This document shows, piece after piece, positions 4,613 to 14,596 of a DNA stretch of 18,952 nucleotides. The notes beneath the pieces are model-generated. The model made no database searches, was not told where the DNA came from, and worked only from the letters and a program-made list of their open reading frames with translations. The translations under genes and the position numbers were made by a program. The DNA comes from Chloroflexi bacterium UBA4736. GTDB lineage: Bacteria > Chloroflexota > Dormibacteria > Dormibacterales > Dormibacteraceae. The stretch spans positions 1 through 18,952 of the forward strand of contig DHIW01000033.1 in NCBI GenBank assembly GCA_002404015.1. The letters run 5' to 3'. Positions within the stretch are counted from its first letter, which is position 1. Every line of letters begins with the position of its first letter.

Positions 4613-7388
4613 GCCTTCTCCTCCTGGCTTCCAGCAACCGGGCCGACAGCGCCTCCTCCGCCTCCTGCTCGCTGACCGGCTCGGCGGCCGGCGGGGGTGC
4701 CTCCTGGGACGCTACCACGGGCGTGGCCGGAGCGTCGGGCCGGGGGCGCCGGGTGGCGGCCACCCGCCTCCGAAGCCGGACCAGCTCCTCGGGCGCCGCG
4801 ATCTCGATCTGCGCCGGCCGGCGCCGAGACAGCGCCGCCGCCGCCGCCAGCAGCTGGCGCGGGCCGAGTGTGATCCGCCGCATGGCCACGTCCAGGGGCC
4901 AGAGCAGCGCCACCAGCACGAGCAGGACCCAGAAGATGTCGGTGCTGATCGGCACCGGCAGCGGCTGCTGGGCCCACGCCAGCTCGGCCCGCGCCAGCAG
5001 GACCCCCGCCCCCTCCTTCGCCACCTGGCGAAGCAGGCCGTCGTCGCGGCCGAGCTCCAGGTATTCGGGCGAGTAAGGCACCGCGATCGCCGTGTCGGTC
5101 TGGGCGACGGGCGCGCCGTTTTTCAGCAGCGCCGCGTGCAGCAGGTACGTGCCGACCGTGGTGGCCGAGACCCGCCCCTGCCAGCGTCCGGGCGCCACGG
5201 CGACCAGGTCCTGCGAGGAGTTGCTGAGGTCCGGCTGGACCACGCCGACCTGCAGCGTGCCTCCGTTGGTGGTCGGGCCGGTCACCGTGAGCTGAAGGCC
5301 GTCGCCGCTGGGCACGGCCTCCACCTGCAGGCTGTTGGCGCCTGTCGGCAGCGACCAGGCCACCATCCTGGCGAAGAGCGTGGCCGACAGGGGCGAGCGC
5401 AGGAAACCGGCTGTCCAGGCCCCGTTGGAGTCGCTGGTCCAGGCCACCGAGCGGCCGAGCCCGTAGCTCCAGGCGGCCAGCACCGGGTCCTGCTTGTCGC
5501 TGTTGAAGTAGATCTCGCTGGCCGGCTTGGCCGTCGTCACGACATAGCCGCCCAGCTGCGGGAAGCTGTCCAGCGGTACCCCCTGCAGCAGGTCGCCGGC
5601 CGCCGTCACCTTGGGAAAGAAGGGTGTCTGCTCGAACCAGGGCCGAAGCGAGGTCACGCTCTCCTTCAGCAGCAGCTGCGGTACCTGGCTGGGGTTGTTG
5701 GACTGGTAGAAGCGACCCCCGCCCCAGGTCGCGATGTCCTGCATGTTGGACATGAACGTCCCGCTGCCGTGCACGTCGACGCCGATGGCCGAGGTGGTGA
5801 CTCCCTTCTGGAGCAGGGCCTGGAGAGTGCTCTTGAGGTCGCCGCCCTGGGCGAACTCGGCGTCGCCATCGCCGAGCACCACGATGTGCTTCAGGGGCGC
5901 ATCCGTCTTGAGGAGGGCGTCGCCGCCCAACTGGACAAACGGCAGATAGCTGGGCGGGTCGCCGAGGGAGGCGGCCTCCAGCTTGGTGTCGATCGCCTTC
6001 TTGTCCCCGACCGTGGTCAGGGGCACGATGAAGCCGGCCTGGCCGTTCGTCACCGCCACCTGGTCCTGGGGCGTGAGCTGGTCGATGACCGCTTCGGCGG
6101 CGCCAATCGAGACCTGGTCGGCTCGGGCGTCCTCCATCGTCTCCATGACCAGCACCACCGCCACCTTGGGCTTGTCCTTGCGGTTGGGCAGGTCCATGCG
6201 AACCGGCAGCGCGTCGTCGAGTGGCGTGCCCTGCCAGCCACCCGGCCCGTAAGAGGTGGGGCCGCCGATCGTGACCAGGCCGTGGCCCAGGTCATGTGTG
6301 GCAGCCGCGATCGCGTTCAGCGACAGGCGCGGGAACGCGTCAGCCGCGGCGTCGACGACCACCGTCGAGTCGTATGTGCCGAGCGTGCTGGTGTCGGTGG
6401 GCGCGGCCACGGCCGGCCTCCGGTCGACAGCCATGCCGGCCGCCAGCAGCGCCTTCTCCACGTTGGCTCCCTCCCCGGCCAGGCCCTCCAGGATCAGGAC
6501 CCGGGGCCGCCCGAGCACTTTCACGGCCGCCTCGCCCACGTTGTTCTGGGTGTACGTGTCCGGCTGCGCGATCAGCTCGACCCGGACCCGGTGCAACCCG
6601 ACGCCCATCGTGGGGAGATCGAAGGACTGGGTGGAGCTGCCGGCGGGCAGGGTGATGTCGCGAGAGCCGGCCTCGCGGCCGTCGACAAGTACGGTCAGGC
6701 GGCCTGCCGCCTCGACGCTCGAGCGGAGGTGCGTGGTGACGGTGAACGTCTGGCCTTCGCGCAGCTGCGCCGGCGCGTCGACCGCCGTGACCAGGGCCTC
6801 GGCGGCGGGCGCCGTCCCCGCCGGCAGCACGTCGACCCGCACCCCTTCGGCGCGAAGCGCGGCCACCGCCGCGGCCGCGTCGCCCAGGTTCTGGCGGCCG
6901 TCGCTGACGAGCACCAGCTGGCGGGCGTAGCCCTCGGGGACCAGTCCCGCCGCCAGCCGGAGAGCCCCCGCGATGTCGGTGTAGCTGGGGTCGGGCTGGG
7001 TCTGGAAGATGTCGAACGACGGGGAGCGGGTCAGCGGCATCTCGACTGCCGCGTCATGGCCGAAGGTGACAACGCCGAAGAGGTCATCCGGCCCCTTCGT
7101 GGCTGCCAGCGAGCGGACCGCAGCCGCTTCCGCGTCGACGCTGCCGCGGTCGCTGGCGGAGAGGTCGACGACCGCGACGATCGCCCGCTTGGTGGGCTGG
7201 GTCGTGATTCTGACCCCGGCCAGCGCGAAGACCAGCAGGGCGATCAGAAGGACGCGGAGGCCCATCGCAAGGCGGCTCCGGCGGCGCTCCAGGGGAGGCG
7301 GCCAGGCCCACCACGCCAGCAGAAGCGCGGGCACCAGGAGGATCAGCAGGAGCAGCTCCGGCCGCAGCACCGCGAACCCGATCGGCAC
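4596..7388 (-). CDS. Large membrane protein: VWA domain, GATase-like domain, degenerate second VWA
   Basis: The 930-residue product has two N-terminal membrane helices (about 9-28 and 42-60) and one near the C-terminus (about 816-835) followed by a charged, proline-rich cytoplasmic tail. A first von Willebrand A domain has an intact metal site: D75-L-S77-A-S79, T137, and D163 in VSDGRQN. After beta-sandwich sequence comes a class I glutamine-amidotransferase-like fold (about 293-398, with GGPTSYGPGGW at 375-385) of the non-enzymatic type seen in such membrane proteins. A second VWA-like region follows (about 408-560), in which METMED replaces DxSxS. The GTG at 7386-7388 lies 2 bases after the BatA-like stop, with GGAGG 10 bases upstream. 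The longer frame to 7484 would overlap that gene by about 94 bases and is not used. Its likely role is an envelope scaffold working with MoxR and the DUF58 protein. Confidence 0.85.
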   Translation of the reverse strand: MPIGFAVLRPELLLLILLVPALLLAWWAWPPPLERRRSRLAMGLRVLLIALLVFALAGVRITTQPTKRAIVAVVDLSASDRGSVDAEAAAVRSLAATKGPDDLFGVVTFGHDAAVEMPLTRSPSFDIFQTQPDPSYTDIAGALRLAAGLVPEGYARQLVLVSDGRQNLGDAAAAVAALRAEGVRVDVLPAGTAPAAEALVTAVDAPAQLREGQTFTVTTHLRSSVEAAGRLTVLVDGREAGSRDITLPAGSSTQSFDLPTMGVGLHRVRVELIAQPDTYTQNNVGEAAVKVLGRPRVLILEGLAGEGANVEKALLAAGMAVDRRPAVAAPTDTSTLGTYDSTVVVDAAADAFPRLSLNAIAAATHDLGHGLVTIGGPTSYGPGGWQGTPLDDALPVRMDLPNRKDKPKVAVVLVMETMEDARADQVSIGAAEAVIDQLTPQDQVAVTNGQAGFIVPLTTVGDKKAIDTKLEAASLGDPPSYLPFVQLGGDALLKTDAPLKHIVVLGDGDAEFAQGGDLKSTLQALLQKGVTTSAIGVDVHGSGTFMSNMQDIATWGGGRFYQSNNPSQVPQLLLKESVTSLRPWFEQTPFFPKVTAAGDLLQGVPLDSFPQLGGYVVTTAKPASEIYFNSDKQDPVLAAWSYGLGRSVAWTSDSNGAWTAGFLRSPLSATLFARMVAWSLPTGANSLQVEAVPSGDGLQLTVTGPTTNGGTLQVGVVQPDLSNSSQDLVAVAPGRWQGRVSATTVGTYLLHAALLKNGAPVAQTDTAIAVPYSPEYLELGRDDGLLRQVAKEGAGVLLARAELAWAQQPLPVPISTDIFWVLLVLVALLWPLDVAMRRITLGPRQLLAAAAALSRRRPAQIEIAAPEELVRLRRRVAATRRPRPDAPATPVVASQEAPPPAAEPVSEQEAEEALSARLLEARRRRRGHGD
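4620..4625 (-). promoter_or_regulatory. Strong Shine-Dalgarno of the selenoprotein gene inside the preceding gene
   Basis: AGGAGG lies 7 bases before the GTG at 4612, a near-ideal ribosome binding site. It is inside the last codons of the preceding VWA gene, where AGG AGG AGA AGG encodes part of that protein's arginine-rich tail. This site fixes the peroxiredoxin start upstream of the UGA, evidence that the full-length frame and not a downstream internal start is the real gene. Confidence 0.8.
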
Positions 7389-7390
7389 CG

Positions 7391-9262
7391 CTATCGGGCC
7401 TCCACGAGCGGCGGACTCCCGCCGTCCCGGCGGCGCGGCCAGCCCCTTCCCCCGCCGCCGCCCACCTGCAGATAAACCAGCCACTCGGCGACCAGCAGCA
7501 GCAGGGCGCCGGCCGCTACCAGCGGCCAGATCTCAAGGGTGCCGCGAGGGAGCGGGCCGCGCGGCCGCTCCAGGTCCTGGGTCGGGGGCGCGGCGCCGGG
7601 CTGGATCCGGGACAGGCTGGTGTCCTGGATCTGGATGACGAAGTGGCTGGTCCGGGCGCCCGAGGACAGCTGCTGGCGAACGGTGTAGACACCCGGCTGC
7701 AGGGTGTCGGTGTAAGGCGGGAAAGGTGGCGAGAACCGGGTGGTGTGCCCGTCGGGCGACGTCACGTCGAGCGATCGGGCGGTCGGCTCGGCTGCCAGCG
7801 CGACCGGCTGCCCAGGCGGCAGCACCTGGTTCTCGAAGCCGCCCGGGAGCAGGAACGAGAGCAGGTTCTGAACCAGGATCGGGAATGCGGGTCGCAGGGG
7901 CAGGTCCGAGTGGTGGATGTCGAACGTAAGCACGGCGCCCCGCGGCTCCCCGTCGTGGACCACCAGAAGGGGTCCGTCCGCGGCCGAGATCACGGCTCGC
8001 CAGCCCGCGGGCGGCTGCACCCTCGACGCCGACTGCACGTGCACGTCCTTCAGCACCACGTCCCGCAGCAGCGGGTCGCGCGGGTTGGCGGGGAGCACCC
8101 CTCCCGGGTCGATGCCAGCCCCGACCGGGACCGGCCCCTCGCCTTGCGGAGGGCCGACCAGCAGCGCCGGCTCCGGGAGCTTGCCGGCAGGCACGAAGCC
8201 GTCGAAGACATAGAGGTCGTAAGCCCCCGGCTTGTACGCCTTGGGGTCCACGACCGTGAGGTTGACGCCCGGCCGGAGCTTCAGGGCCCGGGACAGGAAG
8301 CCGTTCTCAGTCGTGACCAGCAGCACGTTGTGGGCGGGTGCTGCCGCCGTGACCAGCCAGGCGGCGTCGTCGACCGCGAACGCGTCCGAGGGGCTGAGCC
8401 GGGCTTCGAGGACCTGGGTGTCGGCCGACAGCCGCGACCACGTCAGGTCGGTCGTGCTGTTGCCTTCCAGGTGGACCGGCAGCACGTCAACCAGGCGCCC
8501 GTCCGCGCGCAGCTCGACCTTGAGGTCGCGCGCCTGCCTGCCGTAGTCGGCCACCCGCATGAACACGGCACCGGCGCCGGAGCGGCTGATGGCCTCGATG
8601 CCGGCGTTCTCACCCGTCACTCCGATCGGCACGTACGTGAGCGGCGCCGCCACCCGGGGCGGCGTCGGCGGCGGCTTGGCGTGGCCGTCGCCGAGCAGAA
8701 CGATCGACCCGCCCGCCCGCCCGGAAAGGATGGAGTTGGCAAGGGAGACGCCCTCGCCAAGGTCACCGGCCTGCCCGGACGGTCGCGCCCGATCGAGCGC
8801 GGCGTCCAGGGTCGCCACATCGCCGGTCGGTGCCGCCAGCAGCTGGGCGTGGCTGCCGAGGAGGATCAGGGCCATCTCCTGGCCGGGCCTCATCTGGCCC
8901 GCCATCGTCTTCGCCCTCGCGGCGGCGGCCTGGAACCGGTTCGGGCCGACGTCGGTCGCCTGCATGCTGGCCGAGCCGTCGAGCATCACGACGGTGGTCG
9001 AGGCCACCCCGGCCGCGCCAGTGACACCGGGCCGGAGCAGCGCCAGGGCCAGGGCGACGGCGGCCAGCAGCTGGACGAGCAGGAGCAGGCTCGGCCGCAG
9101 CCGCTGCCAGGGGGCGTTCGCCTGGCGGTCGGCCAGGTGCAGCCGCCAGAACATCAGGGTGGCCACCTTCACCTCGGGCCGCCGCACCTTCAGGAAGTAC
9201 AGGAGGGCGATCGCCGGGACGGCGAGCAGTGCCAGCGCGCCGAGGGGGGCCAGGAGCTCCAA
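7391..9262 (-). CDS. BatA-like VWA membrane protein
   Basis: The 623-residue product begins with the BatA/aerotolerance N-terminal domain. This is a first membrane helix (about 5-24), a basic loop KVRRPEVKVATLMFWRLH, and a second helix (about 58-76). A VWA domain follows with the metal-site motif D95-G-S97-A-S99 in VVMLDGSASM. The long middle region looks like beta-rich extracytoplasmic sequence, and a C-terminal helix (about 579-599) is followed by a Gly/Arg-rich tail. In Bat operons such proteins act with MoxR ATPases and DUF58 proteins at the membrane. The start is TTG at 9260-9262, five bases after the DUF58 gene stop, with GAGG upstream. The next gene begins two bases after its TAG. Confidence 0.88.
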   Translation of the reverse strand: MELLAPLGALALLAVPAIALLYFLKVRRPEVKVATLMFWRLHLADRQANAPWQRLRPSLLLLVQLLAAVALALALLRPGVTGAAGVASTTVVMLDGSASMQATDVGPNRFQAAAARAKTMAGQMRPGQEMALILLGSHAQLLAAPTGDVATLDAALDRARPSGQAGDLGEGVSLANSILSGRAGGSIVLLGDGHAKPPPTPPRVAAPLTYVPIGVTGENAGIEAISRSGAGAVFMRVADYGRQARDLKVELRADGRLVDVLPVHLEGNSTTDLTWSRLSADTQVLEARLSPSDAFAVDDAAWLVTAAAPAHNVLLVTTENGFLSRALKLRPGVNLTVVDPKAYKPGAYDLYVFDGFVPAGKLPEPALLVGPPQGEGPVPVGAGIDPGGVLPANPRDPLLRDVVLKDVHVQSASRVQPPAGWRAVISAADGPLLVVHDGEPRGAVLTFDIHHSDLPLRPAFPILVQNLLSFLLPGGFENQVLPPGQPVALAAEPTARSLDVTSPDGHTTRFSPPFPPYTDTLQPGVYTVRQQLSSGARTSHFVIQIQDTSLSRIQPGAAPPTQDLERPRGPLPRGTLEIWPLVAAGALLLLVAEWLVYLQVGGGGGRGWPRRRDGGSPPLVEAR

Positions 9263-9267
9263 GCCGG

Positions 9268-10108
9268 CTAGCCTCGCCTCACCACGCCGGAGCGCAGGCC
9301 GGCCAGCATCATCGCCTCCATGTCGTCGGCGCTCGAGCTGTGCAGGAAGCGGCCCTGGGCCGCCTGGACCGCCCGGCTCAGGCCCTCCCTGTGCTGGTCC
9401 AAGGCGCGCTCGTAGTCGCGCAGCAGGGCCGGCGTGATCGTCAGCTCGCGGGCCCGCTCGCTCTCAGCGTCGACGAGCTTCAGGTCTCCGCTCAGAGACG
9501 GCCGCTCCTCGTCCGGACCGAGCACCTGCCAGAGGACGGGCTCCTGGCGGCGGGAGCGGAGAGCGGCCATCGGCGCGCTCCAGTCGGCGCCCTCGACCAG
9601 GAAGTCCGAGATGATCACCGTGATCCCGGGCCTCAGCCAGCGGAGCAGCCGGATGTGCTCAGGACCGGCCTCCGCCTTGGCTTCCAACGTTTCCAGGAAG
9701 GACCAAATCCGAGCCACCCCGTCGCGGCCGCGGAGCGCGGGGAGGTGGCGCCCGGACAGCTCTCCCACCTGAACGCGGTCCATACCGGCCAACCCCATGA
9801 AAGCCAGGGCCGCCGCCAGCTTGCGGGCCGCCGGCCACTTGGCGGGCTCGCCCAACAGCATCGAGCCCGAGGTGTCGAGCACAACGTTGAGGCAGGCCTC
9901 CTCCTCGGCCACGTAAAGCCGCAGCATCAGGCGCTCGAGGCGCGCGAACGCGCGCCAGTCGATCTGGCGGAAGTCATCGCCCGAGACGTAGGGGCGGAAG
10001 TCCGCGAACTCGGGCGAGCGAGCGGCCCGGGGCGAGCGGCGCTCCCCCGCGTACAGCCCGCTCAGCGGGCGGTGATAGGCCAGGTCGAGGCGGCCGAGCA
10101 GCCCCAGC

Positions 10109-10125
<17 letters not shown>
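9268..10125 (-). CDS. DUF58 domain protein of the MoxR module
   Basis: The 285-residue soluble protein has the DUF58 signature FADFRPYVSGDDFRQIDWRA followed by FARLERLMLRLY, then a VWA-like fold with metal-site motif D84-T-S86-G-S88 in VVLDTSGSM. It is preceded by a MoxR gene and followed by VWA membrane proteins, the standard order MoxR-DUF58-VWA. Such proteins are thought to link the ATPase to VWA partners. I chose GTG at 10123-10125, which overlaps the MoxR gene end by 17 bases and places the N-terminus where this family usually begins (VLSAAELGLLGRLDL). A TTG at 10147-10149 in the same frame would add eight residues and enlarge the overlap to 41 bases. It remains possible. Confidence 0.9.
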
Positions 10126-11124
<999 letters not shown>

Positions 11125-11128
<4 letters not shown>

Positions 11129-12720
11129 TTGCCGAGCTCAGTGAAGTAGGCCGCGACCAGGGCGCGGTCCGCGTCTGGGATCACCTGGCGGTCGACCTGG
11201 TTGAGGGCGGCGCTCTTGTAGTCGGCGAGCACGTCCTGGTAGGGGACGAGCTGGGTGTCCGTGCCCTGGCCGGTGCCTTGGGGGGTGCCCTGGCCGGTGG
11301 ACTGGGCCTGGCTGGGCACGTACACCTTCTCGGTGCCGTTGGTGGGCTTCTGGCCGCCGCCCGACCCGCCACCTGAGCCGTTGGCGCCTTGTCCCTGTCC
11401 CTGTCCCTGCCCCTGCCCCTGACCTTGACCTTGACCCTGGCCCTGGCCTTGCCCCTGGCCTTGCCCTTGGTCCTGGCCCTGGCCCTGGCCCTGGCCCTGC
11501 CCTTGGCCTTGACCCTGGCCTTGACCCTGGCCTTGCCCCTGGCCTTGGCCTTGACCCTGGCCTTGCCCCTGACCTTGACCCTGAGCCTGCTGCGCCTGCT
11601 GCGCCTGCTGGGCCAATGGCTGCTTGGCCTGCTGAAGCGCGTTCACGGCCTGGTTGACGTCACCCGCGAAGGTGTCCGCCGACGCCAGCTGGCCGGCCGC
11701 ATCCGCCGCCTGCTGAAGCGAGGCCTGGGCCTGGCTCACGTCGCCGTTCTTGAGGGCGTCGGACGCCTTCTGGAGCGCTGTGGACAGGGTCGGATCCCCC
11801 GGCGCGGCCCCGGCCGCCTGGGCCAGCGAGTTGGCCAGTGAGGCTTGCTGCTGCGGGCTGAGCGAGCTAAGCGAGGAGCCCAGCTTGCGGAGCTCGGCCG
11901 CCGCTCCCTGGTTGTTGCCGGCCGCAAGCTGGCTGCCGGCCTGCGCGGCCGCCGGGTCCTGGGCCAGCTTCTGACCGGCCGCCGAGGCCGCCTCCTGCCG
12001 CGTGGCTAGGTTGGGGTCTGCCAGCTGGCGGATCGAGTCCTGGGACTTGCTCAGCGAGGCAACCGCCGACGCCGGGTCGGGCGCCTTGCGCACCGCGTCG
12101 GCGGCCTTCTGCAGCTCCTGGGTCAGGGCCTGGCGTTGGGCGGCGTCCGGGCTGCCGGCCACCTTGGCCTGCTCGGCCTTGGCGATCGCCGTGATCTCCG
12201 CCGCCGCCGAGTTCTGGGCGGTCTGGGCGGCGCGCTCGCGGCGCAGCTGGTCGAGCGCGGGGTTGGGGGCAAGTGCAAGGACCGCCGCCAGCAGACCCGC
12301 ACCGGCCGCCACCGCCAGCGTACGCAGCGGCCAGGGCGGCACCGCCAGGACGCTTATGTCGGCCGAGGCCGCGAATGCCTCGGCGTCGGCTCGCTGCCGG
12401 GAGGCCAGGTAGCCGCCGTCCGCCGCGAACTCGAGGGCTGTCAGCAGCCGGTCCTTGCCGGCCAGGCGGCGGTCGGCGATGAGCGCGACCTCGACCGGTG
12501 AAGGCCACGACCGCAGCCAGCCGGTCGTGGCCAGCGCCAGGCCGGCCGCCAGGCAGCCCGCGAGATAAGGCCAGAGCGGATCGGCGGGCCAGCGCCGGAC
12601 CGCGACCTCGACAGCCAGGGCGGTGCCGGCAGACACCGCGCCGCCGGTGGCGAACCAGGCCGCCGCGCGCTCCTTCAGCAGGCGGCCCCGGGCCCGCTTG
12701 AGGAAGGAGTGGAGACCCAT
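11125..12720 (-). CDS. Membrane protein with Gly-Gln repeat tract, partner of the MoxR module
   Basis: The 531-residue product has two membrane helices near the N-terminus (about 22-40 and 48-68). A conserved-looking stretch follows, VEVALIADRRLAGKDRLLTALE, then a third helix (about 131-151). Next is a long Ala/Gln-rich helical region (about 155-375) that probably forms coiled coil or helical repeats. Residues 380-445 are 33 Gly-Gln-type dipeptides with one Asp. A Gly/Ser linker leads to a C-terminal segment VPYQDVLADYKSAALNQVDR ending in YFTELGK. The membrane-anchor-plus-helical layout loosely recalls DUF4175-type proteins of MoxR clusters, but I do not claim that family. The ATG at 12718-12720 overlaps the permease stop (TGATG). 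A longer open frame upstream is only the permease gene read out of frame. Confidence 0.82.
11386..11583 (-). repeat. In-frame hexamer repeat encoding 33 Gly-Gln dipeptides
   Basis: A 198-base tract of 33 six-base units encodes alternating Gln and Gly, interrupted once by Asp near 11465. Codons vary: glycine uses GGC, GGT, GGG and GGA, and glutamine uses CAG and CAA. The peptide is therefore more conserved than the DNA, which is expected if selection holds the protein repeat. Near-identical hexamers still make slippage and length variation between strains likely. Confidence 0.95.
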
Positions 12721-13661
12721 CACAAGGCTGCCTCGAGCGGCTCCGGGCGCGTCCGGCGCCTCGGCTGCAGGTTGCGCCGGCCGCGGACGAGGAACCAGGA
12801 GCCCAGCAGACAGAGCGCAGACCAGGCCAGGCTGGCGAGAAGGGTCGCGACCCAGGGATCGATCTGGGGGCCGGCCGAGCTGGGGCGTGCGTCGGAGATC
12901 ACGAACACCTGGAGGATCCGGCCCAGGTGCATCGACTGCGAGGTGCTGCTGAGCACCACCCCCATCGAGTAGATGGGGTTCGCGAAGAGCAGGAGGTGCG
13001 TCTCGGCGGTGTTGAAGGTGCCTCGGCGCGCAGCCGCGAGGTAGGTCAGGAGAAGGCCGAGCAGCGCCGTCCCGACGGTCAGGGCGAAGGCGCCGGCGTA
13101 GGACATCACGGTCGAGGGCAGGGTGCGCCGGAACAGGGCCGAGAAGAAGAGCGACTGGGCGCCGATCACCAGGGCCGCCACCACCGTCAACAGCTGGGTC
13201 AGAAGGAACTGCTCGAAGTCGATCCCGCCGAAGAGGAACACCGCGGCGTAGAGCGGCAGCGCGGTGAGGATCAGGAGTAGGACGTAGGCCAGGGAGGCGA
13301 CCAGCTTGCCCCAGATGATGCCGGCCGCGGTGACGCGGCTGACGAGCAGCACGTCGAAGGTCTGGCGCTCCCGCTCGCCGCTGATCGCTCCGGCCGCCAG
13401 CGCCGGCGTGAAGAGGCAGATCAGGGCCAGCTGGAAGTAGGCGAGGGCGCCGAAGACGTAGGCGCCGACGGTCGCCGACACGGCGCGCGAGCCCTGGGCG
13501 GTCAGCAGCGTCACCACGAACACGGCGAAGCCGAAAGCCCCCAGCAGCCCCAGGTAGGCGGTGATCACGACCGGTGCCCGCCACGAGCGCATGCGGGAGA
13601 CGCCGTCCTTGATGATCAGCGGGTTGTCGAAGATGCCGGCCAGCCGCTCCAGGAAGCTCAC
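12720..13661 (-). CDS. ABC-2 type transporter permease
   Basis: The 313-residue product is very hydrophobic with about six membrane helices, near 31-52, 62-85, 118-142, 150-175, 185-208 and 270-292. The cytoplasmic loop after the second helix carries GAISGERERQTFDVLLVSRV, the typical ABC-2 permease coupling motif with Gly-Glu-(x)-Glu-(x)-x-Thr. It starts with GTG at 13659-13661, sharing GTGA with the end of the ATPase gene, so the two are translated together and form one exporter. The substrate is unknown. Position inside a MoxR/VWA operon suggests an envelope-related cargo, as seen for gliding-type (Gld) ABC systems. Its TGA overlaps the ATG of the Gln-rich protein. Confidence 0.92.
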   Translation of the reverse strand: MSFLERLAGIFDNPLIIKDGVSRMRSWRAPVVITAYLGLLGAFGFAVFVVTLLTAQGSRAVSATVGAYVFGALAYFQLALICLFTPALAAGAISGERERQTFDVLLVSRVTAAGIIWGKLVASLAYVLLLILTALPLYAAVFLFGGIDFEQFLLTQLLTVVAALVIGAQSLFFSALFRRTLPSTVMSYAGAFALTVGTALLGLLLTYLAAARRGTFNTAETHLLLFANPIYSMGVVLSSTSQSMHLGRILQVFVISDARPSSAGPQIDPWVATLLASLAWSALCLLGSWFLVRGRRNLQPRRRTRPEPLEAAL

Positions 13662-14596
13662 GCCCCGCCCTCCGCGGTGGTGAGGTGCATGAACGCCTCG
13701 GACAGGTCCCCGGGGATCCGCGCGAAGGCCCGGACCTGGATCTTCTTGCGCACCAGGAAGCTGAGCAGGTCCTGGTCCGGGAACTCCTCGGCGACCGTCA
13801 CCTCCAGATGGTCGCTCAACACGTGGACGGCCAGCACACCGGCGCGCTCCAGGATGACGTCCTCGATCGAGCGCAGGGCCAGCTCACCCGGCTCCGCCAG
13901 CTCGATGCGGATCCGGCGTCCGGCGACGACGCGGTTGCGCACCTCGGCCATGGGGCCCACCGCCACCATACGGCCGCGGTCGATGAAACCGACCCAGGTG
14001 CAGAGCTCCTCCAGCTCGGGAAGGATGTGGCTGGAGATCATGATCGTCTTCCCCATCTGCCGGAGCTCCTTCACGAGCTCGCGCATCTCCACCCGGGCGC
14101 GGGGGTCCAGGCCCGAGGCGGGCTCGTCGAGGAGAAGGACCTTGGGATCATGGACCAGCGCTCGCGCGAGGCCCAGGCGCTGCTTCATGCCCCGGCTCAG
14201 CGCGTCCACCTGGTGGTCGCGGCGCTCTCCGAGGTCCACCAGCTCCAGCAGCTCCAGGGCCACCTTCCGCCGGCGCCTCCGGGGCACCCCGTGGCAGGCC
14301 GCGTAGAACTCCAGGTACTCCTCGGACGTCAGCCGGTCGTAGACGCCGAAGAAGTCGGGCATGTAGCCGACCAGCTCGCGGACGCCGTGGGGGTCCTGGT
14401 CCACGGGGATCCCGCCGATCGAGGCGGAGCCGGTGTCGGGCGCGGCCAGGGTGGCGAGGATCCGGATCGTAGTCGTCTTGCCGGCGCCGTTGGGACCCAC
14501 GAACCCGAAGATCTCGCCCTTCGGGACCGTGAACTCCACCGAGTCCAGCGCCATATGGCGGCCGAACCGCTTCTGGAGTGCCTCGACCTCGATCAC
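13658..14596 (-). CDS. ABC transporter ATP-binding protein
   Basis: The 312-residue product is a full nucleotide-binding domain with a C-terminal extension. It has Walker A GPNGAGKT (34-41), signature LSRGMKQ (133-139), Walker B VLLLDEP (153-159) with E158, D-loop SGLDP, and switch histidine H190 in SSH. The Q-loop position reads GYMPDFFGVYDRLT, with Asp where Gln is usual. I have seen this MPDFFGVY variant in a distinct ABC-2 ATPase subfamily, so it need not mean inactivity. The C-terminal part (about 215-312) has the extra domain common in drug- and polymer-exporter ATPases. Its GTG start shares GTGA (14593-14596) with the stop of the preceding gene. It pairs with the permease that follows. 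Confidence 0.95.
   Translation of the reverse strand: MIEVEALQKRFGRHMALDSVEFTVPKGEIFGFVGPNGAGKTTTIRILATLAAPDTGSASIGGIPVDQDPHGVRELVGYMPDFFGVYDRLTSEEYLEFYAACHGVPRRRRRKVALELLELVDLGERRDHQVDALSRGMKQRLGLARALVHDPKVLLLDEPASGLDPRARVEMRELVKELRQMGKTIMISSHILPELEELCTWVGFIDRGRMVAVGPMAEVRNRVVAGRRIRIELAEPGELALRSIEDVILERAGVLAVHVLSDHLEVTVAEEFPDQDLLSFLVRKKIQVRAFARIPGDLSEAFMHLTTAEGGA

Noticed and set aside
4605..7475. 956-codon open frame on the plus strand opposite the large VWA gene
   Set aside because: High-GC antisense shadow. The translation is rich in Arg/Gly/His without domains, while the minus strand encodes clear VWA and membrane motifs.
7389..7484. Longer N-terminus of the large VWA protein starting at 7484
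   Set aside because: It would overlap the BatA-like gene by about 94 bases with an Arg/Gly-rich leader. GTG 7388 has a ribosome site and sits two bases after the upstream stop.
7643..9271. 542-codon plus-strand open frame opposite the BatA-like gene
   Set aside because: Same shadow effect. No recognisable domain, and the minus strand has the BatA and VWA motifs.
11386..11583. CRISPR array or non-coding tandem repeat
   Set aside because: Units are six bases, have no spacers and stay in frame as Gly-Gln codons inside a longer coding gene.
12721..13584. N-terminal extension of the Gln-rich protein frame to 13584
   Set aside because: This part is the ABC permease gene read out of frame. The TGATG overlap at 12718-12722 marks the real start.
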